Below are positions 9,901 through 21,700 of a stretch of DNA of 55,456 nt, piece after piece (position 1 is the first letter of the stretch; every line of letters starts with the position of its first letter). Source of the stretch: Tritrichomonas foetus (lineage: Eukaryota; Parabasalia; Tritrichomonadida; Tritrichomonadidae); contig MLAK01000792.1 in NCBI GenBank assembly GCA_001839685.1, positions 1-55,456 of the forward strand, in the 5' to 3' direction. The position numbers and the translations under genes were made by a program. Under the pieces are notes generated by a model. That model was given only the letters and a program-made list of their open reading frames with translations. It was not told where the DNA came from and made no database searches.

Positions 9901-12900
9901 AAATTATTGGGGACAATTATAATTTATTGAACAAAATTGAACAAGAAGAACCAGAAGAAGATACACCATCATTAACACCAACTGAAGAAGAACCAGAAGA
10001 AGAACTTCCACCAGCTGTTGAACCATTAGTCTTATGTTATAAAGTTAATGAATTTTCAGGAGGAACAGTTTGTGCAAATGCAGTTACCATCGATGATTCA
10101 AATATTAACACATTATCTGATATTATTCCATCTAATCAAAAAACCGTTAAATTTTATATTGGATCTGATTTAAATTCATTAGATTTAAGTTCACTTAAAA
10201 CGACTGATTTAACTATTGATCTTTGTTCGAAAGCATTAATATCAGGAATTACATTAAACTCAATTATTCTTTCAACTAATGATGAAATTTCAAATAATCT
10301 TCAAGAAAATCCACGAATTGATACCATTACATTTGAATCATTTACATTTAAACAAGGAATTAATTTTAATGTTCGAAATATTAGTTTCATTTCATCATGC
10401 CAACTTTCAAGTAGTTTTTCATCTAGTTCTAAATTTGAATTTCATCATCCAACAGGAGTTTTATATAGTGATGGTGATTTCTTATCTGTTTTAGATGATT
10501 ATAGTGAAGGTAATATTCCTACAGTTTATTCAAATGTTCCATTAGGTTCATATGATCCACAAAATACATTAACGATATTAGAAGACAGTTTTACATTTTC
10601 AACCAAAGATAATATTTTTGGAGGCACAGATGAAATTAAACGACATCATATTCCTAACATCATTTTTACACATGAAGGAAGTTCAACTACTCAACAATTT
10701 TATATTGATACACAAAGTGAATTTGATAGTGTTAAAATTATTTTTGTTGCTAAATATTCTTCTTCTAAATTAACCATTACATTTAGCAATTTAATGAATA
10801 TTGCCACATCAACTAAATTAATTCTTGATATCAGTTCATATTCTATTTTAGGAAGTACCACTACCATTGATTTAAATAATTCACCATTATGGAAATATAT
10901 TGAAATTATTGGAGACAATTATAATTTATTGAACAAAATTGAACAAGATTTTGATACTCCAACTATTTTTGAAGGATCTATATATCAATCAGAATCTACC
11001 ATTCAAACAGATACAGAAATTCAAACAAATTCAGAAATCCAAACAGATTTAGAAATTCAAACAAATTCAGAAATCCAAACAGATTTAGAAATTCAAACAG
11101 ATTTAGAAATTCAAACAGATTTAGAAATTCAAACAGATTCTGCCATTCAAACAGAATCAGAAATTCAAACAGATTCTGCCATTCAAACAGAATCAGAAAT
11201 CCAAACAGATTTAGAAATTCAAACAGATTCAGAAATTCAAACAGATTCTGCCATTCAAACAGATTTAGAAATTCAAACAGAATCAGAAATTCAAACAGAA
11301 TCAGAAATCCAAACAGATTTAGAAATTCAAACAGAATCAGAAATTCAAACAGATTCTGCCATTCAAACAGATTTAGAAATTCAAACAGATTCTGCCATTC
11401 AAACAGAATCAGAAATCCAAACAGATTTAGAAATTCAAACAGATTCTGCCATTCAAACAGAATCAGAAATTCAAACAGAGTCAGAAATTCAAACAGATTT
11501 AGAAATCCAAACCGATTTAGAAATTCAAACAGATTCAGAAATTCAAACAGATTCAGAAATCGGAGATAACACGGAAATTTCATCAGAATTTCATACCAAA
11601 ACACTCACCCAGTCTGTTTCAAAATTCATTACCACATCAGACGGATTTGATGAAGAAACCTCAAACAATGCACAATCTCCTTCATCATCTTCCATGGATG
11701 TTGACTTTACCACATCTTTGTCACCATCTATATCACCATCTTTGTCACCATCTATATCACCATCAACTCAACTCAATGAATATATTGCTTATGAGTCAAA
11801 AATAGTTTTACTTAGCTATGGATTTTTAGATGGCGAAAGTTTAAGAAATTATTCGGAGAGTGATATAAATTCACCTGAAAACATTTATATTAAAGCTCTC
11901 AATTCGAACATTATAATTTCCATTGATTATGAGAACAGAACTGTGTCATCATATGTTGAACCAACACAAGATTTTTCCAATATCAATATACATAGTGGAA
12001 AATCAGAAAATTCTTCAATTGGATTATATCTTTCTGCTCAAAATCCACAAATCACAATTAGTGATCAAAAAGTTAAAATATTCCTGAAAACTAACAACTC
12101 AAATAATATATCTCTATCGAATGATGAGCTTTTGAATAACAGCGAAATCGTTCTACATCAAATATTCTCCAATAGTGGTATTATTAACTTCATGTTAAAT
12201 CAAAATAACCAAAAACTTATCATCAATGAAATTATCTCAAACAATTCATGTCATTTTATCACTTATTCTCAAAATAAGACTCAAAATTATACTGTCAATA
12301 AAATTAATATCAAAGAAAAATCCGTATTCTCGAATGTGAACATAAATGACGAGGTTAATATTAATTCAAATTCACATTTGGTATTTCAAGAATATGTGAA
12401 GTTCCATAATCAATCAACCATCCAAATCTCTGATACCTCATTTTTGAATTTCAGCAATTCATTTATTGACGGAATTGCGGAAAAAATTATTTTAATTAAA
12501 GACAATTCTTTACTTGATGAAACAGAAAACATATATCTCATTTGTGGAGAGAAATTTGAATGTTCAAAATGGTTACCAAAATTAACAACTAATATTAGCA
12601 CAATTTCGGCACAATGTGAACAAATAAATAATCAAGAACAATGTTTGGTTTTAAAGAGTTCGCATGATAATAATGATCTCAAATCTAAGTCATCATTATC
12701 CGCAGGATCTATTGTTGGAATAGTTATTGGAGTTATTGTAATTGTTGCTGTTGTTGTTCTTGTTCTCGGTGTTGTTGTTGCTGTTGATGTCGTTGTTCTC
12801 GGTGTTGTAATTGTTGCTGTTGTTGTAATTTTCATTATTTTTTATATAAAGAAGAAGAATGAAATAGGACAAAATGTAGGCCACAATGTATCTGAAGAAA

Positions 12901-13031
12901 TGGGACAAGAAAGTATATTTGAACATAATTTTTCTGTAAGTAGCGCAAATTTCTCATTCAATAATACAACTTTTAACGAAGAATCTGGCGATCCTTTTGC
13001 TCGAGGATTCGAAGAATTAAATTTGATATAA
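6965..13031 (+). CDS. Giant type I surface protein with tandem 334-residue repeats (assembly gap inside)
   Basis: The N-terminus (MIWLVFFLFKFIW) looks like a signal peptide. Four near-identical 334-residue units follow, each with four cysteines and many beta-prone Ser/Thr/Ile/Asn stretches, joined by Glu/Pro-rich linkers. Then come 31 EIQTDS-like hexapeptides (11001-11558), a Ser/Pro stretch (SLSPSISPSLSPSIS), a unique domain of about 300 residues, a Val-rich hydrophobic span (about 12700-12845), KKK, and a cytoplasmic tail of roughly 60 residues with a DPF tripeptide. The frame is interrupted only at N 9063, so the pieces read 6965-9062 and 9064-13031. The N stands where 54 bases of the repeat are missing, and replacing 1 base by 54 restores one frame of 2040 codons. 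No known family was recognised. Its architecture suggests a surface adhesin or coat protein. The true repeat number is uncertain because the assembly may have collapsed copies. Confidence 0.85.
7067..10948 (+). repeat. Tandem array of 1002-bp coding repeats (four copies, last one shorter)
   Basis: Copy 1 is 7067-8068, copy 2 is 8069 to about 9070 (broken by N 9063), copy 3 runs to 10019, and copy 4 is 10020-10948, lacking the acidic linker. The spacing is exactly 1002 bases (334 codons) wherever no gap intervenes, and 949 across the gap. In the stretches I compared, the copies are identical apart from one base: A at 10913 where earlier copies have G. Silent sites are also unchanged, so the array is very young or kept uniform by gene conversion or unequal crossing-over. 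Confidence 0.95.
9063..9063. other. Assembly gap marked by a single N
   Basis: The base N sits between CCAC and CAGTTTGTGC. In the complete copies, 54 bases separate those two words, so the true gap is at least 54 bases (18 codons) plus possibly whole 1002-base units. The apparent frameshift here is therefore an assembly artefact and not a pseudogene lesion. Confidence 0.9.
11001..11558 (+). repeat. 18-bp tandem repeat encoding 31 hexapeptides of the type EIQTDS
   Basis: Thirty-one units encode [E/A/T]-I-Q-T-[D/E/N]-[S/L/T]. Ile, Gln and Thr are invariant, while the first, fifth and sixth positions vary among a few choices in an irregular order. The code is nearly constant (ATTCAAACA or ATCCAAACA), as expected for replication slippage and unequal exchange. 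The array lies between the big repeats and the Ser/Pro-rich stalk, on the presumed outside of the cell. The opposite strand is open for 202 codons only because of this periodicity. Confidence 0.95.
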
Positions 13032-13195
13032 TTTAGTATATATTGTGTTATTGAATTCAATTAGGGAAAGATTGAATTGGATATCTAAAATGATTAACTA
13101 ATACATAATAGAAAAAATATCTAAAATATTATTAAAAGATATTAATCGCATTTTAAATATGATAAACATTTTTTAAACATAATATTTCCATGAAT

Positions 13196-15622
13196 TCATT
13201 GCAAAAATATTTCTTCATACATTTCAATTTCTTCCACTCTTCTTTTAATTTTTTCAAACTCAATGAAATTCATTAATTGATAATTCTTTTCTTTCACATA
13301 TAAAATGATTTCATTGAAAGATGGCCTTTTTTCTGGATCAAATTCCCAACAATCTAGAATTAATTGCTTACAATTTTCATTCACAGCACTTGGAATTTCT
13401 GGAATTTGGCCCATACAAACTTGACCGATTGTTACTTCAGGCAATTCTCCATTGGTTACAATATAATACAAAATAACTCCAAATGAATAACAATCAGCTT
13501 TATTGGTATAAGGAAGCTCATTCATAACTTCAGGTGCCATGAATTTCAATGTTCCAACTCCTGTCGTTAACGAATCAGACATCGCAGTTGCTGGTAAGAT
13601 TCTTGATAATCCAAAATCAGCTAATTTAAAATAATTCGTTTGTGTATTTAATAAAATATTTTCGGGTTTCAAATCTCGATGAACCACATTATTGGAATGA
13701 ATAAATCTCATTGCATAAAGAATATCTATAATCGCAAACATTTTTTCTGTTACATTTAGCTGCTTTATAACTTTCGAAAGATTTTTTGGACAATATTCCA
13801 ACAAAATTGATGGCGGATGAGTTTTATCACCATAAGAAAATCCATAAAAAGTAACAATACAAGGGTGTCTTAAAGCAAATAAAAACTGAGATTCAGCAAA
13901 AAAATGCTTTTGGTTCTCAAAATCACTTTCTTGCTCTTTTCCTTTTCCTTTTAGTTGTTTCAAAGCATATTTTTTTTCTTTACTAATGCAAAAAACTTTG
14001 GCTGTTGCGCCTTCTCCAATTAAATTTTCGTCTGTGATTTGTTTGAATGTTGTTAAATCAATAAAAGTCATATTTTCAAATTTCTGGGACTTTTTTTGAA
14101 GTAGAAATTCAATTTGTTTCTTTAATTTTTCGTTTTCATGATTCAGCCTTGATAAATTTGTGTTTTCATTCTTTAGTTTCAATTCTTCGATTTCATATTC
14201 TCTTTGTTTGAGTTTTTCGATTAATTCCAAATTTTGATCTTTCAAATAACTATTTTCATTGTTAAGTTTTTGACTTGTTTCATTAAAACGTTGAATTAAT
14301 TGCGCAGTTTCTTCACAAATAGAATTATTGCTTTTTTTCAACTTTTCAATTTCTTTTTCAAGTGAAAAAATCTGTTTTTTATATTTTTCTGCATTATTAG
14401 AATATATTGTTTCATTTTCGTCACTTTTTAATTGATTTATATTAATACTAAGGTTATGACTCAGATCATCTGATTGTTGATCTGATAGATCATGAACTCC
14501 AGTAATTGTTTTTGTTATATCTCGAAGTGATTGAGCCAGAGTATCAAATAAAGAAGCTTGGATTGTCGAATCTGGATGGACGCAATTTTGATCTGTGAAA
14601 AAGAATATGTGTGAATAGCCACAAAAAATACGAACTACTCCTTCAATAAATGTTAATTTTTCTGGAACCAAAAATTTTCCTTTTTTACTGCCAAAAATAG
14701 ATAATCCACAAAACCAAACTTTGTTTTGATCATCAATGAAGCATGAAAAATCGGTAGATGCACTAATATCAATTATTTTAACATTAAGACTTTCGATTTT
14801 GGTAAAGACATCGACATCATTTTCATTTCCAAGACCAAGTTTTCCATTATTGCCCAATCCTAAAGAATAAACTTCACCTTGGTCATTCAAGGCGAGTATG
14901 TGACATGTTTTCCCCGATATTTTACATATTTTTTGATTTCCAAAATTTTCGTAGAGCAGAATTTCATTTTCGTTATTTCTTTTTGAATAAATTTTTCCGT
15001 TTTTTGTTAAAAAAATGACCCATTTGGAAATAGAACAAATATCAATGATTGGTTCTATATTTTCATTTGTCTGTTTACTTTTTATATTCAGACTTTTATC
15101 ACTTTCTTCTATTTCATCTTTCAAAATTTGAAATTGTTGACATTTCGGGGGAACAGAAGCATCATTTTCATCATACTCTATTAAATAAGCTCTGCCACTC
15201 GCACCGATAATCCAAGGTTGCATGAAACCATGAACTGAGACAATAGGTTCAGGTGAAGTGACTTTTTGAGTGGAAAAATTATAAGTTATGTAAACTGAAC
15301 CTTTTTTCTCCAAAAATAGAGAAAACGAAAGCCCACAAGCAACTTTTGTAATGAATGGATTTGATGAAAAGAATCCTTTGGTTAAAGAAATTGACTTTGG
15401 TAAGGAATAATCACCTTGTTTTTTAAGGCCAAGTTCTCCAATTCGATTACTTCCTGATCCGTAAGCTGTTCCATCCTCATAAACAGCAACATTTTGATTT
15501 CGTCCTGCTGAAAATGAAACAATTTTACTTTCTACAGGAGAGTAAATTTTGCATGGATCTTGGTTATTTGAACTCCGACAAAGCTGGCCATTGAGGTTTG
15601 ATCCAGCAGAATAAATTTCCAT
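13196..15622 (-). CDS. RCC1-propeller, coiled-coil, TKL-like protein kinase
   Basis: This is an 808-residue protein in three parts. Residues 1 to about 355 carry some seven RCC1-type blades, best seen in the opening SAGSNLNGQLC, GSGSNRIGELGL and SLGLGNNGKLGLG. Residues about 407-510 are a Glu/Lys/Asn-rich coiled coil. From about residue 525 there is a kinase domain: glycine loop IGEGATAKVF, ATP lysine K555 in YALK, HRDLKPEN starting at H648, DFG at 669-671, and then GTLKFMAPEV, with a WEFDPEKRPSF end typical of tyrosine-kinase-like (TKL) kinases. All catalytic residues are present, so it should be active. No signal peptide or membrane span is visible. The gene converges on the surface-protein gene (164 bases apart) and diverges from the TRRAP-like gene. 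The propeller may sense a GTPase or membrane partner; that is inference. Confidence 0.92.
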   Translation of the reverse strand: MEIYSAGSNLNGQLCRSSNNQDPCKIYSPVESKIVSFSAGRNQNVAVYEDGTAYGSGSNRIGELGLKKQGDYSLPKSISLTKGFFSSNPFITKVACGLSFSLFLEKKGSVYITYNFSTQKVTSPEPIVSVHGFMQPWIIGASGRAYLIEYDENDASVPPKCQQFQILKDEIEESDKSLNIKSKQTNENIEPIIDICSISKWVIFLTKNGKIYSKRNNENEILLYENFGNQKICKISGKTCHILALNDQGEVYSLGLGNNGKLGLGNENDVDVFTKIESLNVKIIDISASTDFSCFIDDQNKVWFCGLSIFGSKKGKFLVPEKLTFIEGVVRIFCGYSHIFFFTDQNCVHPDSTIQASLFDTLAQSLRDITKTITGVHDLSDQQSDDLSHNLSININQLKSDENETIYSNNAEKYKKQIFSLEKEIEKLKKSNNSICEETAQLIQRFNETSQKLNNENSYLKDQNLELIEKLKQREYEIEELKLKNENTNLSRLNHENEKLKKQIEFLLQKKSQKFENMTFIDLTTFKQITDENLIGEGATAKVFCISKEKKYALKQLKGKGKEQESDFENQKHFFAESQFLFALRHPCIVTFYGFSYGDKTHPPSILLEYCPKNLSKVIKQLNVTEKMFAIIDILYAMRFIHSNNVVHRDLKPENILLNTQTNYFKLADFGLSRILPATAMSDSLTTGVGTLKFMAPEVMNELPYTNKADCYSFGVILYYIVTNGELPEVTIGQVCMGQIPEIPSAVNENCKQLILDCWEFDPEKRPSFNEIILYVKEKNYQLMNFIEFEKIKRRVEEIEMYEEIFLQ

Positions 15623-15785
15623 TTATTATATTTGGTCGAGCTTGGTGAAATTTCTGGATTATATTCAAAAAGTTTGATGTCATTTTATCTTTTTGTTAAA
15701 TTTATTAATGGTTGAAAATATGGCACAAATTGAGTCGATTAAATTCGTTTATAATTAGAAATTGAATTGTTTTTGATCGTCAAAA

Positions 15786-15791
15786 TCATAA
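15786..15791 (+). promoter_or_regulatory. Inr-type initiator of the TRRAP-like gene
   Basis: TCATAA fits TCA-Y-W-W and leaves a leader of about 5 bases before the ATG at 15793. It lies in the 170-base interval shared with the divergent RCC1-kinase gene. Confidence 0.5.
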
Positions 15792-15792
15792 A

Positions 15793-18700
15793 ATGGAAGA
15801 AACAACTTTTGCAATATATTCTGATCCACCAGCGATACCTTATTTAGACTTTATTACAAAAATTGATTCTTTATTACCATATTCACCAAATAATTCAGAA
15901 ATTGTTCGAGAAATTCGCGAATATATATCAACACTTGATTCAAGACAAATACCAAATGAAATTGGATGTCATGTCGTAAATAAGTTAATTGATTCAATGA
16001 AAATTTACTTATCAAAGAACGGAATTAACCCAAATTTATCAAGTTTTATTATTAGAATTTTTAATCTCCTTTTTTTGCTTGGTTATCATGGAGAAACAAA
16101 TTCAAATATTGTACAATTCTATGACATTATTTGTCAGTTTCTTACGAAATGTGATGATGAATTTTTGCCAACATTGATATTTTTTTTATACGATTCTGTC
16201 AAAAACCAACAAGAAGAATTTCAAAATATAAAATATAATATTATAAATAAGATAATTCCACCGATTTTATCAAAACTTAATCAAATAATGCAAAATAATT
16301 CTTTTTTCTCAAAAACTGAATATTCAATTTTTTTAAATGAATCAATTAATATATTTCATGTTGTTGTTTCTTCATATAGAAAAACAAATTTCCCACTTCC
16401 TTATGATGACATTTTTTCTGTAGCCGAACAGCTCAGAAATTTCTTCAATAATACAAGTAATAGCGCAAATATAGAATTAAAACAGTCAACGTCAATTACA
16501 ACATTAATAAAATATTTTCACATGAAAATTTTTCGAGTGTATCTGAATGCATTTTCAGTTCACTTTCCAAATCCAAATTTTGATTTAGAAAAGCTGATTC
16601 CTTTTTTAATGACGATTATTAAAACTACTTATCCGATCTTTACTCATCAGATTATCGAAGGTATAAATGCAATTATACTTATATTGAATGCTACACCAGA
16701 TATTCCGCAAGTGTATCGAATTATTTTAAATGATTTTGCCGTTTTATCCAATTATTTAAGACTTCGAGGAGATTTAGTTGAAGTTTATGTGAAGCTTTTT
16801 AGTCTTGTTTTTGAAAAGTCTCAGCCAAATTTGAAAAAAAGTAGATCACCAGGAAAACCCAAAACTCTTCCTGTTCCCAAAAAATCACCCAGTCTGGGAA
16901 ATGTAAATAATGATATGAATACAAATATAAATCCAGGAAATAATTCCAACATAAACCAAAAAAGTATGAATCAGAATTTTGGACAAATTATGAACGACAA
17001 TATTATGTCAAAGAAAACAAACTCAAGAAAAAATACAAACGATAAACCTAATTTAAAACATAATACAAATAATTTTAATCAGAACAATACTATTCTCCAA
17101 AATTATCTTCAGAATTTCTTACAAAATAATCCAAATATTAATCAAAAAATAATGGGTAAGCAAAATGCGCTCAATCAATTAAATGTACCAAATTCACAAA
17201 ATATGAGTCGGTCATCTATGATAAATCAACCAAACTCAAATATGATGAACCAACAACTTTTAATCAACCAGCACAACATGATAGTTCAATCAAATATGAT
17301 GAATCAGCAAATGCTAATGAGCCAACAATCAGTGATGAATCAACCAAATATGATGAATCCAAATATGATGAATCAACAAAATATGATGAATCAACAAAAT
17401 ATGATGAATCAACAAAATATGATGAATCAACAAAATATGATGAATCAACAAAATATGATAAACCAGCAAAATATGATGAATCAACAAAATATAATGAATC
17501 AACAAAATATGATAAATCAGACTAATTTGATCAATCAAAATTTTATTGTCCAACCAAATGTGGTCAATCCAAAACCGACAATAAATCAACAAAGTCAGGT
17601 GAGTCCACAACTATCTCAACAGAATGCCCCAACCATTGCAATTAATATTTTAAATGAAAAAGATATAGCTGGGATTGTTCGATTTATAATCAACTTGCTC
17701 CATTATAAAGCTGTCGGTCCATTATCAAGAGTTAATTTTATTCACAGTTTTCAGGATATTGATATACCATTTAAATACTCATTTTTATATTTATACGCAA
17801 CCAATATTACAATTTATGAAACAACTAGAGAGATATATTTAATCAATTTAACAAATTTATCACAATCTCTTCAGACTTTTCAGCGATATGGTCAATACTG
17901 CGTTTCTTTTTCCAAATCTTTAAAATTTGCGACACAACAATTACAAAAACTATGTGATGATATTCAAAGAAAAAACTTACCCTTTTATTGTAGTTCACAA
18001 ACTTTATATAAACACAACATGAAAACTAATTATCTCATTCAAACACTCTCTGATTCAATTTATTTGATGCTTTCTATCTCCTGGCAAGTTCTCAACGCAT
18101 TACAAAAAGGAGATAATATTCAACTTCCTGAGAAAATACTGGATACATATCAATTATTTTCTCAAATAACGAAAATAATTTTATTTAGAGATAAATTTAA
18201 AAGTGTTTTACAACCTTTATACCAAGAATTAACTTATTTTCTATCAATATTACCGTCCAATTTGATAATGTGTATATTTGAAGAGTTTTTTACCAAAAAT
18301 TTTAAATCAGATGGAATACTTAACTTTCCAATGGAATTTTTCCTCAAATTAAAAGATAAATCATTAGTTTTTGTTACGTTTTTAGAATCATTTTTGAAAG
18401 TTGTCACTGATTTATTGAATGATGCTTCATTGGTAGAAAAAATTTTTCAATATATACTAACCTTGTTTAAGCAATTATCATCAATACCTATCGACAAGAC
18501 CATTCTATTAAATTATTCAACTTCTCTACAAGCAAAATTCACAAATTTTTTGAAGTCATGTAAAGAATTCCATTCATCGATTGTATTTTGCGATTATGTT
18601 TTCAAAATTTACGAAATATCAATTGAATTATCAGAACATTTTTTTGGTTTAACTAATTGTAAATTAGCATGTTTAAATACTAATTTTATTCATGATATTT

Positions 18701-21700
18701 GCAGATCAGCAATTTTAATAGACTGCCAAGCGAGTTCTCTTATACCATTTATTCATTTGTGCATTTTGAAAAACTCCGAAATTTTAAAGCAAAATTTTAT
18801 TATTGAAACATTAATTTTATATATTGACAAAGATCCAGAAATTGTAGCAAAATTGTTGAACCAAGCAATTAAAATGGAAAAGAAACTAGTTTATTCACAT
18901 TATTTATCAAATATATTAATAAAAAAATCTATTGAACTTCTTGACATCACCAAAAATATCGAAACTAAAAAAAATTTGCTAAAAATCTTAAGACATATTT
19001 CGTTTGATGATATTTCAAAATTTAAAAAAATTAATAGTAGCTTAATAAGTCAACAAATTTTAATTTTCGAGAATAACAAGACACGATTTGAATTTCCTTT
19101 CCATGATTTCTTATCCTCCATTGAAACATACTTCCGTTTGAAAAATAATCAAATTACTGAAAAAGATTTTTTTATTTGTCAGATCGTTTCTCACACTGTT
19201 ACATCTATTTTTCAATCCCATTTTCTTTCATGTGATCAACGCAAAATTATCGTGCTATTCTTAAATAATATCATGAAAATTGGGAAGAAAAATGAAAATG
19301 AACTACATAATTGTGTTCATCAATGCATTTTAAAGATTCTATCATCTGCTGAATTTGATATTTCAACGTACGCTCATGTATTTTCAGCATTATGTAATAC
19401 GTTTCTAAGTCCACCGCAAGATCTTATCAGTATTATTTTTTTAATGATCCGAACAATTGATGAGTTTAGAGATTTTATAGACGAACTTCACATTATTTTA
19501 GATTTTCAATTATTTTCAATGAAAAATATTGGTGAAATCATTGCATCATTAATTATTGAAAATATTACATTTGAATTAATTGATCCTGTTCATTTTGCCC
19601 TTTTTATTTATCGTTTTATATCAACTACTTCTTTAAAATCTACAGTCTCTGAGGCATCATTTTCATTAACATTCCCTGAACTGAATGATCTCTCACCTAA
19701 TGCTCAAAAAATTATAACTTTTACACGAGATATTTTTGCGACTCGACCCTCATCGCTTTCATTAGTATTAGATTTGATTTTTGTAGTTCCTTCAATAGCA
19801 CAAACTCTAGTGGTATTTGAAATAATTTCCAAAGTTAAATTTGATTCTGAAATATTGAATTTTGGTGATCAATTGCTTGCGAATATGAATATAGAAATCG
19901 GCCATAAATATCGACTTGTTGGACTTTTTATTCGCACATTTCCAAAAATTTTTGAACTAAGAAAGGATAAGATTCTATCATTTGTTGGGACTTACTCTAA
20001 TAGTAATTGTACACCAAAACAACAAGCATCGTTTTTATGTCTTCTGAATGCTATTTTAATTCTGGATAATACTGCCATAAGAGATTTAATGAATTATTTC
20101 CAACTTGTCACGCAATTTATTGAAAGAAATCAACCATTTTATTCACGTCAAGCTCACTCAATTCTTTATCAAATGTATTTATCCAATGATAAATCAGTGG
20201 AATATCAGATTAATCATTTATTCAATGAGTATTCACAACGGTATAAATTTCTAAATGATTCTTTTATAGATTTCAAATTATGTTCAATACTTCTTTATTC
20301 ATTTTATCAAATTTATCCAGATAAAATCTTTCAAGTGATACTGAATTATTTACTTCAAGTTAAAAAATCTTTCAAAAAAACCGAAAATCAATCAATTCAA
20401 TCAATTACATTTGAAAATAGCTTACATTCTTTAATATCATTTTTATCTAGTAGCAACGTGATTATGACTCTTATTAACCAAAATTTAGTTCCAGAATTAA
20501 TGAAAATTTTATCAAATTTATATCTGATTCTAAATCCATCTTTAGCTAATATCTTAAATACATTTTTTATTACGATTTTATGTTTACAGCCAAAACAATT
20601 CACTCATTTATTAAATTTCAATTTCAATGATCAGAGACTTTTACAATTTTTTGTTTTGTTCTTCCAAAATAATAAAAATGATCAAATTATTTTCGAGATT
20701 TTCCAGAAATATGTCAAAGAATTACATTTTGAAAAGGATGAATCTTTGCTTCTATATCAAGTTGTTATTTCAGCCTCTATTTTTCATAAAGTCGAATCAG
20801 ATCACTTAACACAAGCTATTAACTATGAATTAAATCTTTTTAAAGATAATATTTTATTATTTGATCCAATAATGTTTCAACAGCATTGTGATTTATTGAT
20901 CACCCACTATCCTGATATTTATATCAAAACAGCTCGATCAATTATTCAATTTGGATATCCAATTTTGACTAATCAATATCAAAGTTCATTTTTGAACTAT
21001 ATAGAATTTATAGAAGTGGATCATTTCCAAGCTTTTGAAGTAACTAAGAATGAATTCTTGAATGAGTCATTTATGGACAAGTTTATCATTCCATATTTCA
21101 TTAAATTTTTCAGCAAAAGATCAGAAATAATTAATTTGGTTAATTCTATGTTTTCTTCTTATATTTATTCATCATTTTTACTAATTTTAGTTGATAGAGG
21201 AATTCCAATTAAACAAGAAGCTTATGATATTTTTCACCGTTCTACTTCTGAAATTTCAAAATTTAGGACACTTTTATTCTGGTCCAAGCATACAACTGAA
21301 TATATGTTTGATGAAATGTTCAAAGAATTGATTTCATTCATTTCTATAAATACATCTTTGGAAATTATCAATGTTATGAAAAACCTCATAGTTCCAGAAA
21401 ACCATATGTTACCTCAAAAATTTTTCTTATTATTTGAAAAATATAGATCTTATGATAATACTTTCAATGCCTTATGCCAATTTATTGTTAATAATAAGTC
21501 GTATGCACAATTTATTTCATGGGAACTAATTCAGTTGCTTCTTGTTGAATTAGATAAAAATTTCTTCGCAAGAAAAACTTCACATTTAAATGATCTTTTG
21601 CCACAATTTCAATTTTTATATTTATTCCTACCAAAAAATAGGAATGAATTGTCATTAAAAAACTCTGCAATGATTTATCATTTTATGAATATTATTAAAT

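Noticed and set aside
10996..11604. 202-codon minus-strand frame of Phe/Leu-rich repeats
   Set aside because: It is the complement of the 18-base hexapeptide array; periodic sequence keeps all such frames open.
12632..12835. Minus-strand Thr-rich frames opposite the Val-rich membrane span
   Set aside because: Complement of the GTTGTT-rich coding stretch; not independent genes.
17329..17610. 93-codon minus-strand frame rich in His/Ile/Leu
   Set aside because: Complement of the NMMNQQ repeats in the TRRAP-like gene.
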